Shown here: piece after piece, positions 24,634 through 33,461 of the stretch
Position numbering within the stretch: the stretch's first letter is position 1
Layout of the letters: the number at the start of each line of letters is the position of its first letter
Assembly (NCBI RefSeq): GCF_039634365.2
Contig: NZ_CP155079.2
Coordinates: forward strand, 434,001 to 498,000
Reading direction: 5' to 3'
Origin: Mucilaginibacter sp. PAMB04168
Lineage (GTDB): Bacteria; Bacteroidota; Bacteroidia; Sphingobacteriales; Sphingobacteriaceae
DNA length: 64,000 nucleotides
Position numbers and translations under genes: made by a program
The notes under the pieces: model-generated
Told to the model about the DNA's origin: nothing
Seen by the model: the letters and a program-made list of their open reading frames with translations, nothing else
Database searches by the model: none

Positions 24634-25095
24634 ATGCCTACTTTTGAGTCAAGAGAACCAGTTATGTACGAAAGAAAGATGCCCCTGACGATTGATTGTG
24701 GCCTGCACCTGACCAAGGAAGTATTGAACGGCAAATGGAAGCCGGCACTGCTCAACGCCATCTCTATGGATATAAAGCGACCAAGTGAAATCCTCCGGCT
24801 ATTACCCGGTGCCACCCGACGGGTGCTGAACGTACAGCTGAAGGAACTCGAGGAACATGGCATGGTAGAAAAAAAAATCTATCCGCAGTTACCGCCTAAG
24901 GTGGAGTATTCTTTAACACAGATTGGCTGGTCATTAATGCCTATAATAGATGCCTTGAACCACTGGGGAGATGCCAATAGGCAGTTTTTAGAAACTGTAA
25001 TCATCCAAGATCCTAAAATAACGCAGGTGTCAAAATCAGTGTGTCAAATTTATCGGGTTGAACCTTCACCGGCCTCTAGTGCCTCGAAAAATTAA
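24634..25095 (+). CDS. HxlR-family transcriptional regulator
   Basis: 153 aa winged-helix regulator: LTKEVLNGKWKPALLNAI, RPSEILRLLPGATRRVLNVQLKELEEHGMVEKK and VEYSLTQIGWSLMPI. The single Cys near residue 20 (IDCGL) is the position commonly used for redox or electrophile sensing in this family. Divergent from the old-yellow-enzyme gene, which it probably controls. The ATG at 24634 was used; an ATG at residue 11 is possible. Confidence 0.92.
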   Translation: MPTFESREPVMYERKMPLTIDCGLHLTKEVLNGKWKPALLNAISMDIKRPSEILRLLPGATRRVLNVQLKELEEHGMVEKKIYPQLPPKVEYSLTQIGWSLMPIIDALNHWGDANRQFLETVIIQDPKITQVSKSVCQIYRVEPSPASSASKN

Positions 25096-25160
25096 CAGCA
25101 ACCATCAGTAATTAATGCTTGCCTGCCGGAGGTAATAGTGCATGGTAAGCTTTCTATACA

Positions 25161-25592
25161 CTATTCATTAATAGCAGCCTTATCTTTCAGACGCTGTAAT
25201 AATTTCTCCCGGTATTGGCGTATAGTACCTTCTTTATCCTTTTCTAATTTTTTAATCACATCCTCGGCACCAGGAGGATTGTATTTCGAACCCCAAATCA
25301 TTAACTCCACAATAACAGGAATCAGGTCAATGCCTTTTTCTGTAAGGCTATAGACAAACTTGTTCTTCTTTTCAGTTGAAACTGTGGAATTTATAAACCC
25401 GGTTGTCTCCAGCAGCTTTAACCTATCCGCTAGGATATTGGTAGCGATTTTTTCTTCAGAAGCCAGAAAATCACCATAACTAGCTTTGTTAGTAAATATC
25501 AAATCTCTTAAGATCAACAATGCCCATTTATCGCCCAGGTAATCTAGTGAATAAGCTATCGGGCAGTTTGATCGATGCTGAATTTCTTTCAT
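25161..25592 (-). CDS. HxlR-family transcriptional regulator
   Basis: 143 aa winged-helix regulator with the conserved N-terminal Cys (RSNCPIAYSLDYLGDKWALLILRDLIF) written here as residues 9-35, then FLASEEKIATNILADRLKLLE and YSLTEKGIDLIPVI. It is divergent from an SDR gene; two matching palindromes in the gap are its likely operators. Quinone or aldehyde stress is a common signal for such regulators, but the ligand here is unknown. Confidence 0.92.
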   Translation of the reverse strand: MKEIQHRSNCPIAYSLDYLGDKWALLILRDLIFTNKASYGDFLASEEKIATNILADRLKLLETTGFINSTVSTEKKNKFVYSLTEKGIDLIPVIVELMIWGSKYNPPGAEDVIKKLEKDKEGTIRQYREKLLQRLKDKAAINE

Positions 25593-25608
25593 GACATCTA
25601 AATGTTAA

Positions 25609-25635
25609 ATTATACTTGCAATTTGCAAGTATAAT
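25609..25635. promoter_or_regulatory. HxlR operator candidate 1
   Basis: Perfect inverted repeat with 13-bp arms and a one-base centre; the core is CTTGCA-ATT-TGCAAG. It lies 17 bp from the hxlR start codon. Confidence 0.65.
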
Positions 25636-25652
25636 GATCTATCTTTGTTTTG

Positions 25653-25667
25653 CTTGCAAAATGCAAG
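25653..25667. promoter_or_regulatory. HxlR operator candidate 2
   Basis: CTTGCA-AAA-TGCAAG, with the same half-sites and three-base spacer as the first copy. The centres are 38 bp apart, close to four turns of the helix. It lies 42 bp before the SDR gene. Confidence 0.65.
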
Positions 25668-25708
25668 TAAAAGTAACATTTAATTTCAATATCAAAACAA
25701 TAAACATC

Positions 25709-26455
25709 ATGAACATTACAAGCAAAACAGTTCTGGTAACCGGTGGTGGTTCGGGAATTGGCTATGCCACAGCAAAATTTTTAAGTGAAAAAGGCAACCG
25801 GGTAATTATCTCCGGACGCAATGCTGACAAGTTGGAAAAAGCTGCGGAAGAATTAGGCGTTAAATACATAGCCTGTGATGTGACCGATGCAGATGCAGTT
25901 AAGAATCTTGTAGCCAAATTGGAAGCTGATTATAGCGATCTTAGTGTATTAATCAACAATGCCGGGGTAGGCTTCGTTTACAAACTTGGTGAAGGTGCAA
26001 ACGCGGTTGAGAAATCAAGACAAGAATTTGAGACTAACTATTTTGCCCCTGTTAGATTGATCGAAGCTTTGCTGCCGCTGCTAAAAAAGCAGCCTGAAGC
26101 AGCTATTGTAAATATTACGTCTAATGTGGCGTTCCATCCGCTGGTGGTTTTACCTACCTACTCCGATGCTAAAACAGCTTTGCATTCGCATTCTGTAGCC
26201 TTGCGTTTAACACTTTCCACAGATACCAATATCAAAATCTTTGAGGTAATGCCGTCGCTTATCAATACAGATGCCACCAGGGATATGGGTGGTGAGCAAC
26301 ATGGCTTACCGCCAGTAGTGGTTGCCGAAGATATTTATAAAGGAATTACAGAGAACCGTTATGAGATTTATGTGGGGGAAGCCGGCAAGCAACGTGACGA
26401 CTACTTTGCCGACCCTGAAGCAGCTATAGCTAAGTTTAATCAGGGACTTTATTGA
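25709..26455 (+). CDS. SDR family oxidoreductase (DltE-like)
   Basis: 248-aa classical SDR: TGGGSGIG at 11-18, NNAG near 83, catalytic Ser138 and Tyr151-x3-Lys155. The sequence resembles the DltE/YusZ-type short-chain dehydrogenases often found beside HxlR regulators. The ATG at 25709 places the Rossmann motif at its usual position; an earlier frame overlaps the operators. Divergent from and probably repressed by the adjacent HxlR protein. Confidence 0.93.
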   Translation: MNITSKTVLVTGGGSGIGYATAKFLSEKGNRVIISGRNADKLEKAAEELGVKYIACDVTDADAVKNLVAKLEADYSDLSVLINNAGVGFVYKLGEGANAVEKSRQEFETNYFAPVRLIEALLPLLKKQPEAAIVNITSNVAFHPLVVLPTYSDAKTALHSHSVALRLTLSTDTNIKIFEVMPSLINTDATRDMGGEQHGLPPVVVAEDIYKGITENRYEIYVGEAGKQRDDYFADPEAAIAKFNQGLY

Positions 26456-26764
26456 ATTAAAAACTAAGCACAACACCAATCAGGAGCTGCCGCCTACCCA
26501 TAAGTGCTATTTATGCGTAATCCTGTACTCAATGTTGTGTTTTTCTGTAATAAGGAACTTTTACGGCTATCGAAAAAGTGTTCTAGGCTTTAGTTCTCTT
26601 GTAGTTACGAAGCACTTTGAAGGAAATCATAATCTTGTTGATATGGCCACCTGGTGTATTATCAGTGTGCTAACAATGTACGTCAGATTGGAGCCATTGG
26701 CAAGATTTCCAAACCCACATCAAAAAAAAAACCCCTCAGACGTTAATCTGAAGGGTTTTTAAAG
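26456..26764. other. Gene-free stretch between an SDR gene and tRNA-Val
   Basis: A frame of 76 codons (26532-26762) runs through the tRNA terminator and is not credible. Only the tRNA terminator at its right end is recognised. Confidence 0.4.
26722..26760 (-). terminator. Terminator after tRNA-Val
   Basis: On the minus strand AACCCTTCAGA pairs with TCTGAGGGGTT (one G-U pair) and is followed by about ten T. It begins five bases after the tRNA 3' end. Confidence 0.8.
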
Positions 26765-26839
26765 TGGGAGCTACTGGGTTCGAACCAGTGACCCTCTGCT
26801 TGTAAGGCAGATGCTCTGAACCAGCTGAGCTAAGCTCCC
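26765..26839 (-). tRNA. tRNA-Val (anticodon TAC)
   Basis: 75 nt, complete cloverleaf: acceptor GGGAGCT/AGCTCCC with discriminator A, D arm with AGCTCAGCTGG, anticodon loop CTTACAA reading TAC, and T arm GGTTCGAACC. CCA is not encoded. Confidence 0.97.
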
Positions 26840-27005
26840 ATCGTTTTGGGACTGCAAACATAGAGTGTTTTTTCTTTTCTTCAAAATATTTTTTCAAAAA
26901 AAATAAAAGTGCCTGATTATCCGCGAATTAATTTTTACGGGCTTACTGCATGGCTTTAAAACATCCTGCACATATAGCGTGTTATACCAATAAACACTCA
27001 CTACT

Positions 27006-27275
27006 ATGACTGATAGCTTCAAAAATACCACCGACGGTAAATACGAGTTTACGCTCAATTACTCTGAACGCGAACTTACTTGCCATGTAGAACGTGAAGG
27101 CGATATCCTGCACGTGCATATTGATAATAACATCAATGCAGACCTAGAGTTGCTGCCCGACGGAACCATAAGGCAATTGTCCGGATCTGAGCTTCCTGAA
27201 TCTAACCTGGATTATATACGCCGCATGGTGTTAGATGACGGTAATATCGACTCAGGTAAAGGCTCGGGTATATAA
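27006..27275 (+). CDS. Hypothetical protein (89 aa)
   Basis: Small acidic cytosolic protein with no recognised family. Predicted beta strands (YEFTLNYSERELTCHVERE, ILHVHIDNNIN) are followed by an acidic, Gly-rich tail. It has a clear ATG and an isolated context between tRNA-Val and a permease gene. Lineage-specific in appearance. Confidence 0.65.
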   Translation: MTDSFKNTTDGKYEFTLNYSERELTCHVEREGDILHVHIDNNINADLELLPDGTIRQLSGSELPESNLDYIRRMVLDDGNIDSGKGSGI

Positions 27276-27363
27276 AATTTGTTAAGAAAGAGCAACCCGG
27301 TTCGTCAAGGTTATAGAACCTGGTTTGGCATTTCGTAATCTAACACATTCACATATCATGCAA

Positions 27364-27397
27364 AAGCAGGGTTTATAAATAGCCCTGCTTTTTTTTC
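27364..27397 (+). terminator. Intrinsic terminator
   Basis: AGCAGGG/CCCTGCT stem with an 11-base loop and eight T, 90 bp after the 89-aa gene and just before the permease gene. Confidence 0.8.
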
Positions 27398-27407
27398 ATA
27401 TTTGCTT

Positions 27408-28493
27408 ATGCTGCACCTATCCAATACTATCCGTTTTTTGCTTTTGTTTCTTTTGTCGGTTGCTGTTTTATACATCTCGCAATCGGTACTTATTCCACTA
27501 ACTTATGGTGCCGTACTGGCTATGTTGCTTATGCCCTTTAGTAACTGGCTTGAAAGGAGGGGGCTAAACCGGGGGCTTTCTTCGTTTGTAAGCTTACTCT
27601 TTTTTTTTCTGCTTGTAGTTGGCCTGGTTTTGCTGTTGCACTGGCAAATTGGTGATTTGTTAAAAGATTTTTCTAAACTACAGGCGCAGTTAAGCGATTT
27701 ATTTGATCAGTTGAAGCAATTTGTGCGTTCGCAATTTGGCATTACTACCCGCGAGCAACAGCAAATAATTAAAGAACAAAAATCGGGCGGGATGGAAAAA
27801 GCTGCAGGGATGGCCTTGGGTACTGTTATTTCAACTTTAAGTTTATTGGTGAGTGTGGTGCTGGTGTTGGTGTATGTGTTTTTGTTCCTTTACTTCCGTT
27901 CTCATTTCAAAAACTTTGTGCTCAGACTTGTAGCCGTAGAGAATAAACCTGTGGCTGAGAAAATCATGTACCGGGCCAGTCGCGTAACGCAGCAGTATAT
28001 AACGGGCCTTGCTGTTATGATTGTTATGCTTTGGATTATGTATGGCATTGGTTTTAGCATTGTAGGTATCAAAGGCGCTATATTTTTTGCCATTTTATGT
28101 GGCATACTGGAAATTATTCCTTTTGCAGGGAATATTACAGGTACTTCTATTACGGTGCTTATTGCCTTTGCGCAGGGCGGTGATATTAACGTAGTATTTG
28201 GCGTGCTTATAACTTATGCTATTGTACAGTTTACACAAACCTACGTGCTGGAGCCGCTGATAGTTGGTAACCAGGTTAATTTAAATCCGCTATTTACTAT
28301 TTTAATAATTGTTGTAGGAGAGGCTATTTGGGGCATTGCCGGTATGGTGCTTGCCATACCGCTGCTGGGTATGTTTAAGGTACTGTGTGACCATATAGAG
28401 CCACTAAAGCCATACGGATACCTTATAGGCAACCAAAGCGCCAAAGAAGACAAGAGCATGTTTAAAAAGCTATTTGGTATAAAAGAAGATTAG
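27408..28493 (+). CDS. AI-2E family transporter (permease)
   Basis: 361-aa integral membrane protein of the AI-2E/PerM family with about eight helices: paired helices at the N terminus (FLLLFLLSVAVLYISQSVLI), a soluble section near 90-140, and the conserved C-terminal block with GIKGAIFFAILCGILEIIPFAG, QFTQTYVLEPLIVGNQVNLNPL and GIAGMVLAIPLLGMF (all within 215-335). Members have been linked to quorum-signal export or Na/H exchange; the substrate is not predictable. The ATG at 27408 is preferred over a TTG two codons earlier. Its end overlaps recO by four bases (convergent). Confidence 0.9.
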   Translation: MLHLSNTIRFLLLFLLSVAVLYISQSVLIPLTYGAVLAMLLMPFSNWLERRGLNRGLSSFVSLLFFFLLVVGLVLLLHWQIGDLLKDFSKLQAQLSDLFDQLKQFVRSQFGITTREQQQIIKEQKSGGMEKAAGMALGTVISTLSLLVSVVLVLVYVFLFLYFRSHFKNFVLRLVAVENKPVAEKIMYRASRVTQQYITGLAVMIVMLWIMYGIGFSIVGIKGAIFFAILCGILEIIPFAGNITGTSITVLIAFAQGGDINVVFGVLITYAIVQFTQTYVLEPLIVGNQVNLNPLFTILIIVVGEAIWGIAGMVLAIPLLGMFKVLCDHIEPLKPYGYLIGNQSAKEDKSMFKKLFGIKED

Positions 28494-29215
28494 CTCAATA
28501 CTTCTTCCAGCACTTCATGCGAGCGTATGTAGCCGAATCCTTCAATGTGAAGGGCATAGTATTCCAGCAGCCGGGTTATGAGGTAGCGGCGCTCGTCATT
28601 ACCCAATTTAATTGTTTTTAAATTGTCGAAGCCGCGGGCTAATAGCTGGTAAAAGTTTTGCGTATGCGGTGGTGAAAGAAAAAGACTGCTCTCGGGTTTA
28701 AAACGGGTAAAAACGCCGTTGCGCATGTCAAAATAATCGGCATCTGTAGCGGTGCTGTTATCCGGGTAAAAGCCCAGATAGCGGGTAAGCCCAATTAAAA
28801 ATACGAGGTGAAAGTTGGGCAACCCTTCATTTAGGTTATCCAATAGCTCAACACTTCTAAAAATATATTCGAATAATTGTTCATCGGGCGTTTGCTGTTT
28901 GATGGCTTTGTACAATACTTCGTTCAAAAATAAGGCGATACTGCTTTTTACTACATCGTAAGGCATGTGCTGTAGTAGTGGCACATTTTTAAGTTCTTTG
29001 ATACGTTGAACGGCACCTGTATTTTTATGATACACCACCAGATCGAGCAAATGCAGGGGCTGCAGCATATTGCGTGATATTTTAGCTTTTGGCTTTTTTA
29101 CACCATTAATGATGTAAGATTGTAATCCAAATTTCTCGGTAAGGATCTGTACTATGGCGCTGGTTTCGCCGTAGTCAGTTAACTTAAGTACAATGCCTCT
29201 GGTTTTATGCAGCAT
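28490..29215 (-). CDS. recO: DNA repair protein RecO
   Basis: 241 aa. N-terminal OB fold (KTRGIVLKLTDYGETSAIVQILTEKFGLQSY as residues 3-33) and the helical C-terminal domain. RecO anneals complementary ssDNA and, with RecR, loads RecA in the RecFOR pathway. No zinc-finger cysteines are visible in the C-terminal part. It overlaps dgkA by 11 bp, so the two are coupled. Confidence 0.93.
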   Translation of the reverse strand: MLHKTRGIVLKLTDYGETSAIVQILTEKFGLQSYIINGVKKPKAKISRNMLQPLHLLDLVVYHKNTGAVQRIKELKNVPLLQHMPYDVVKSSIALFLNEVLYKAIKQQTPDEQLFEYIFRSVELLDNLNEGLPNFHLVFLIGLTRYLGFYPDNSTATDADYFDMRNGVFTRFKPESSLFLSPPHTQNFYQLLARGFDNLKTIKLGNDERRYLITRLLEYYALHIEGFGYIRSHEVLEEVLS

Positions 29216-29573
29216 GTTTTATAAGGCTTATAAGCTTGGGTAAAAAGATAACAAGGCCGGTTGCCAATGCAAAAAGTGCGGTTAGCAGCACAGCCGCTGC
29301 CGATATGTCTTTCACATGCCCCGCCTTTGGGTTGTACTCCGGCGATACGAGGTCTGTTAAAAGCTCTATGGCGGTGTTAAGTAGTTCTACTAATAACACC
29401 AGGGTAATGCAAAGGCTAATCCAAAGCCACTCAGTCGCCGAAATGTGCAGCGAGTAGCCCATAAACACGGCTAAAAGCATAGCCACCAAATGCACTCTAA
29501 AATTAAGCTGTGTAAGCATAGCATACTTTAGCCCCGTAAATGCATAGCCAAATCCCTTTAAAAATTTATTCAT
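29205..29573 (-). CDS. dgkA: Diacylglycerol kinase family protein
   Basis: 122-aa membrane kinase of the DgkA/undecaprenol-kinase family with three helices. The active-site motifs ELLNTAIE and KDISAAAVLL are present. In Bacteroidota the substrate may be undecaprenol or diacylglycerol. The ATG at 29573 was chosen over an upstream GTG. Operon with recO. Confidence 0.92.
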   Translation of the reverse strand: MNKFLKGFGYAFTGLKYAMLTQLNFRVHLVAMLLAVFMGYSLHISATEWLWISLCITLVLLVELLNTAIELLTDLVSPEYNPKAGHVKDISAAAVLLTALFALATGLVIFLPKLISLIKHAA

Positions 29574-29791
29574 ACCCGGCACTAAAATACAACAACAAAT
29601 GTCCTGTAAGGTTAACTGTTAAATTTTGTTAGGCCGATAAAATTCGTTGCCGGATTCCTAAGTTAACTTTGCATCTGTTGTGCCATGTGGTAACGAATTT
29701 AGTTTTAAACTATAGATGTACTTATTTAACAAATTAAAGTAATATAGCATCCGCAATAAGTTTGAATGTGCTAAACTGTTGAACATTTAAT

Positions 29792-30568
29792 ATGGATTTA
29801 AAACTTACCCATAAAGTAGCACTTGTGCTGGCTTCGAGCAAAGGCTTAGGCAAGGCAATTGCCACAACACTGGCTATGGAGGGTGCAATTGTAATTGTTG
29901 CCTCAAGAAATATTGATGAACTCACTAACGCAGCTCAGGATATTGAGCAGCAAACCGGTGGCTCCGTTACCGCTATTGCTGCTGATGTAACTAAAGCTAC
30001 CGATACGGAAAACCTGATTAGCCAGGTGGCCGAAAAGTTTGGCCGGATAGATATTTTGGTAAACAATGCGGGCGGGCCACCCTTTGCGGCGTTTGAGACT
30101 TTTAACGAAGAACAATGGCAAAATGCCTTTGATCTGAATTTGCTGAGTTTTGCCCGGCTGAGCAGGCTTGCTTTGCCGCATATGAAGAAGACAGGAAGCG
30201 GCCGTATTATCAACATCATTAGCGGGTCGGTTAAATCCGTTCTGGCCAACTCGGTGCTTTCAACCAGTATGCGTATGGGTGTTGTAGGCATGGCTAAAAT
30301 GATGGCTGACGAACTGGGGCCTTACAATATAACAGTAAACAACGTAGCGCCAGGTATGATACTTACCGACCGCCTAAAGCACACGCTGCCGCCCGGTAAG
30401 AATGCTGATGAAGCGCTGAAAGAACGGGCCGCTAAAATACCATTGGGCCGTATTGGTGAGCCGCATGAGCTGGCCGCTTTAGTAGCTTTCCTGGTTTCGG
30501 CGCAAGGCTCGTACATTACCGGCGCAACCATACCGGTTGATGGCGGTGCCAGCCGGAGCATTTATTAA
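29792..30568 (+). CDS. Atypical SDR family oxidoreductase
   Basis: 258-aa SDR with a cofactor motif ASSKGLG near 14, NNAGGPP near 91, and C-terminal GRIGEPHELAALVAFL and ITGATIPVDGG. The canonical Tyr-x3-Lys is missing: the matching segment reads VLSTSMRMGVVGMAK. This matches a known SDR subgroup annotated as 3-oxoacyl-ACP-reductase-like that lacks the usual catalytic pair. Isolated gene. Confidence 0.88.
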   Translation: MDLKLTHKVALVLASSKGLGKAIATTLAMEGAIVIVASRNIDELTNAAQDIEQQTGGSVTAIAADVTKATDTENLISQVAEKFGRIDILVNNAGGPPFAAFETFNEEQWQNAFDLNLLSFARLSRLALPHMKKTGSGRIINIISGSVKSVLANSVLSTSMRMGVVGMAKMMADELGPYNITVNNVAPGMILTDRLKHTLPPGKNADEALKERAAKIPLGRIGEPHELAALVAFLVSAQGSYITGATIPVDGGASRSIY

Positions 30569-30595
30569 TTATAGGCAAAGCGCCAGGGGCAATTG

Positions 30596-31231
30596 TCAGG
30601 AAACTTTTTCGGGCAGTTGCCGCTTGTAATCCTCCCACCAATCAATATAGCCTTTTAAGGCAAGTAAGGCATACACGCCAAACATGAAAGCGGTTGGCTG
30701 CAGGTCTTTGCTAATATAGATGCCTACATATATAACATCCACAAAAATCCAGATAAGCCAGTTTTCCAAAATTTTGCGGGCCATAAATACCTGCGCTGTT
30801 AAGCTAACAACGGTACAAAAACTATCCAGGTAGGGAAAAGCCGCTGGTTGATAATGTAACACTGAAGACAGTTTGACCAATAAAAAGCCTAAGGCTGGTG
30901 ATACCAGCGCTGCTACTAAGAGCAAGGTGACAACCAACTTTTTATTAATTCGCACAACGGGAACCTTATGGGTATGAGCAGGCTGCCTGCTCCAATAATA
31001 CCAACCGTAAATATTAATTACAAACAGATAAGCGTTCTGGCACATATCGGCATACAATGCTGCCTTAGCAAAAATGAAAATGTAAATGGCAGTGTTAACA
31101 ATTGCAAATGGCCAGTTCCAAATATTATTGATGGCAGCCAGATAAACGCATAGGAGGCCTGTAACAACGCCGGTAAGTTCGAGCCAGCTTTGCTGCTGAA
31201 GCCAGTCGGCTATAGCGAAAAAAAGATGCAT
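30596..31231 (-). CDS. pnuC: PnuC-type nicotinamide riboside transporter
   Basis: 211-aa membrane protein with about seven helices. Family signatures: AAINNIWNWPFAIVNTAIYI (residues 29-48), ALYADMCQNAYLFVINIYGWYYW and the C-terminal WWEDYKRQ. PnuC carries nicotinamide riboside by facilitated diffusion; close relatives carry thiamine (PnuT) or riboflavin, and the sequence alone does not exclude these. The start MHLFFAIADW was chosen; the upstream frame is not protein-like. No TPP or other riboswitch was recognised upstream. Confidence 0.85.
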   Translation of the reverse strand: MHLFFAIADWLQQQSWLELTGVVTGLLCVYLAAINNIWNWPFAIVNTAIYIFIFAKAALYADMCQNAYLFVINIYGWYYWSRQPAHTHKVPVVRINKKLVVTLLLVAALVSPALGFLLVKLSSVLHYQPAAFPYLDSFCTVVSLTAQVFMARKILENWLIWIFVDVIYVGIYISKDLQPTAFMFGVYALLALKGYIDWWEDYKRQLPEKVS

Positions 31232-32073
31232 GTGTAAATTTATAAATTTAAATAAGAGTTTATAAGCGTCATCATGAGGGTTATAAGTCGTGACAATAGC
31301 TCGCTCACTCGAGTTGCCAAAGGCTGTGTGATTTTGATACAAAATTCTACTTATTGTATGTTTTAAGGTACATGTTTTTCAAAATTGTGTCTGTTTTTAT
31401 GGAATTGTTTCAAAAAGAGTACATCAAAATTTAAGCAGCATAAATATTTCGAAATAATTTTGGCTGTTCAAAAACCTATTTAAATACCTTTTTAAGGCTG
31501 TTGGATGTTATTTTTAAGAAAGTTTTAGAAGTGTTTTAGTGGATCTTTTTCAAGCTTTATGAAAAGGTTAACACTGATTAAATTATTAGAAATTAGTTTT
31601 TTTGAGGGTGTAATGGTTTGATAATTAAGCATTAATTATTGAGGAGGGCTTAAATCCAATAAACGGTTATTGGATTTTTATGGATGAAAATGTCAAATGA
31701 TTCACTTGTATCTGGTATCAACAAAATGAAGGTGATAACTGGCTTTTAAAATTTGTGGCTTCACTTTTGTTATTATCTTAACGACTCTGCATCTAACTGA
31801 AAAACGGAAATAAAATGTAACATCTACCTATGTTACAACATATTTAAAGAGAATTCTCAAGCACCCAAGTTGAGATGATTTTGTTCTTTGTTTTGGGTTT
31901 AATCAATAGTTTAAATTAATTAGGGGAAAGGGAGCTTCGAAAGTAGCTCTCTTTTTTTATGCCAAAAATTTAGGTTAAACCCTTTTCTTGTTGTATCGTC
32001 AAAATCTACATAGTTGGTAGATTATATAGATGCTTTTCATTTACTTTGCTGCCACCATATGTTAATCTCTTAC
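31232..32073. other. 840-bp AT-rich stretch without a gene
   Basis: The longest gene-free region of the window. It holds a perfect inverted repeat TGTAACAT/ATGTTACA (31816-31837), a small hairpin TCTCAA/TTGAGA (31855-31875) and a terminator at 31928-31955. A non-coding RNA upstream of that terminator is possible but not identified. Confidence 0.45.
31928..31957 (+). terminator. Orphan intrinsic terminator
   Basis: GGGAGCT/AGCTCTC stem (one G-U pair), eight-base loop and seven T. No gene precedes it for about 700 bp on this strand, which suggests an unannotated transcript. Confidence 0.6.
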
Positions 32074-33285
32074 ATGAAGAAATTATTTGCGTTCACCTTT
32101 GTAGCCCTGTTGTTTTCAGTCTCGGTCTTTGCTCAAGGTAAATTAAAAACAGGAATTTGGCGCGGCGTGTTAAAGCCGGCCGCCGGCGAACTGCCTTTCA
32201 ACTTCGAAGTGAAAGATACAGCAGGCCGTCAGCAATTAACCATCATTAACGCAAACGAGCGGTTTAAGGTAACAGATATAAAATTTAACGCCGACTCTGT
32301 ATTTATAAATATGCCGTTGTTCGACTCTGAGTTCAAACTGCAGCAACAAGGTGCTGGTCTTACCGGTCAGTGGATTAAACACCTGGGCAATAGGGACGCC
32401 GCTACGCCCTTTACGGCCACGTATGGTGATAAATGGCGTTTCTTCAAATCGCCCGAGAAGCCTTTCCTTAACATCTCAGGCCGGTGGTCGGCCGTGTTTG
32501 GTGAAGGTGCCGACCGTGATACTACAGTAGGGGAGTTTAAGCAAACCGGCAACCGCATTACTGGCACCTTTTTAACTACCACTGGCGATTACCGTTATCT
32601 GGAGGGGAGCGTTAGTGGCAACAAACTTTACCTGTCCTGCTTTGACGGCGGCCACGCATTTCTTTTTACCGCAACTATTAAAGATGGGCAAACGATAACC
32701 GATGGCCATTTTGGTACAACACCGTGGGCTGCCGTTAAAAATGCCAACGCCAAACTACCTGATGCATACTCATTAACCGTTTTGAAGCCGGGCTATAAAC
32801 GAATTGATTTTTCTTTTCCGGATCTAAACGGACAAAAGGTTTCTTTGAATGACGCTCGTTTCAAAAATAAGGTGGTGATATTACAGGTAATGGGTTCATG
32901 GTGCCCTAATTGTATGGATGAAACAGCCTACTTAGTAAACTACTACAAAAAGTACCACAACAAAGGCGTTGAAGTTGTTGGATTGGCTTATGAACGTACA
33001 GCCGATTTTGAGAAATCAAAAAAAGCCGTAACGCAGGAGAAAAATCATTTTAACATACCTTACCCTCTGTTGCTAACCGGTTACACCAACAACAAAAAAG
33101 AGACCGCTAAAAGTCTGCCTATGCTCAGCAATTTTTTAGCGTTCCCTACCACCATTATAATTGATAAAAAGGGCGAAGTGCGCAAAATTTATACCGGCTT
33201 TAGCGGCCCCGGTACAGGCGCTTATTACAGCGGGTTTGTAAACGAGTTTGAGAGGTTGACAGATAATTTGCTGGCCGAAAAGTAG
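32074..33285 (+). CDS. TlpA-like thioredoxin-fold protein
   Basis: 403 aa: signal peptide (cleaved near VFA-Q), an N-terminal beta-rich region of about 230 residues and a C-terminal TlpA/AhpC-TSA thioredoxin domain from about 240, with redox site Cys277-Pro-Asn-Cys280 (GSWCPNC) and cis-Pro FPTTIIID. Periplasmic thiol-disulfide exchange is expected. The CPNC variant replaces the usual CPPC. The upstream sequence TTACTTTG resembles the -7 box with one mismatch. The start at 32074 gives a proper signal peptide. Confidence 0.9.
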   Translation: MKKLFAFTFVALLFSVSVFAQGKLKTGIWRGVLKPAAGELPFNFEVKDTAGRQQLTIINANERFKVTDIKFNADSVFINMPLFDSEFKLQQQGAGLTGQWIKHLGNRDAATPFTATYGDKWRFFKSPEKPFLNISGRWSAVFGEGADRDTTVGEFKQTGNRITGTFLTTTGDYRYLEGSVSGNKLYLSCFDGGHAFLFTATIKDGQTITDGHFGTTPWAAVKNANAKLPDAYSLTVLKPGYKRIDFSFPDLNGQKVSLNDARFKNKVVILQVMGSWCPNCMDETAYLVNYYKKYHNKGVEVVGLAYERTADFEKSKKAVTQEKNHFNIPYPLLLTGYTNNKKETAKSLPMLSNFLAFPTTIIIDKKGEVRKIYTGFSGPGTGAYYSGFVNEFERLTDNLLAEK

Positions 33286-33358
33286 TACTTCCTCAGGTAT
33301 TTAGCTGTAGGATTGCCGTTAATCTTCATCAAAGATATCATTGTAATGATAGTGGAAA

Positions 33359-33404
33359 ATCTTTTCGGAACAAAAGGGTTATTGGTCTTCCACTCCGAAA
33401 AGAT
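33359..33404. terminator. Hairpin between convergent genes
   Basis: 11-bp perfect arms ATCTTTTCGGA/TCCGAAAAGAT with a 24-base loop, between tlpA-like and mqnD 3' ends. A possible bidirectional terminator. Confidence 0.45.
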
Positions 33405-33461
33405 CTCTCGTTTATTTAAAATGACTCACGGGTTTGTTTAAGCCTTCCTTTCAAAAGAATT

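Noticed and set aside
26532..26762. 76-codon plus-strand frame
   Set aside because: It overlaps the tRNA-Val terminator, and its composition is not protein-like.
31232..31342. N-terminal extension of pnuC and a possible riboswitch
   Set aside because: The extension is not membrane-protein-like, and no TPP or other riboswitch core (CUGAGA/ACCUGA type) was found.
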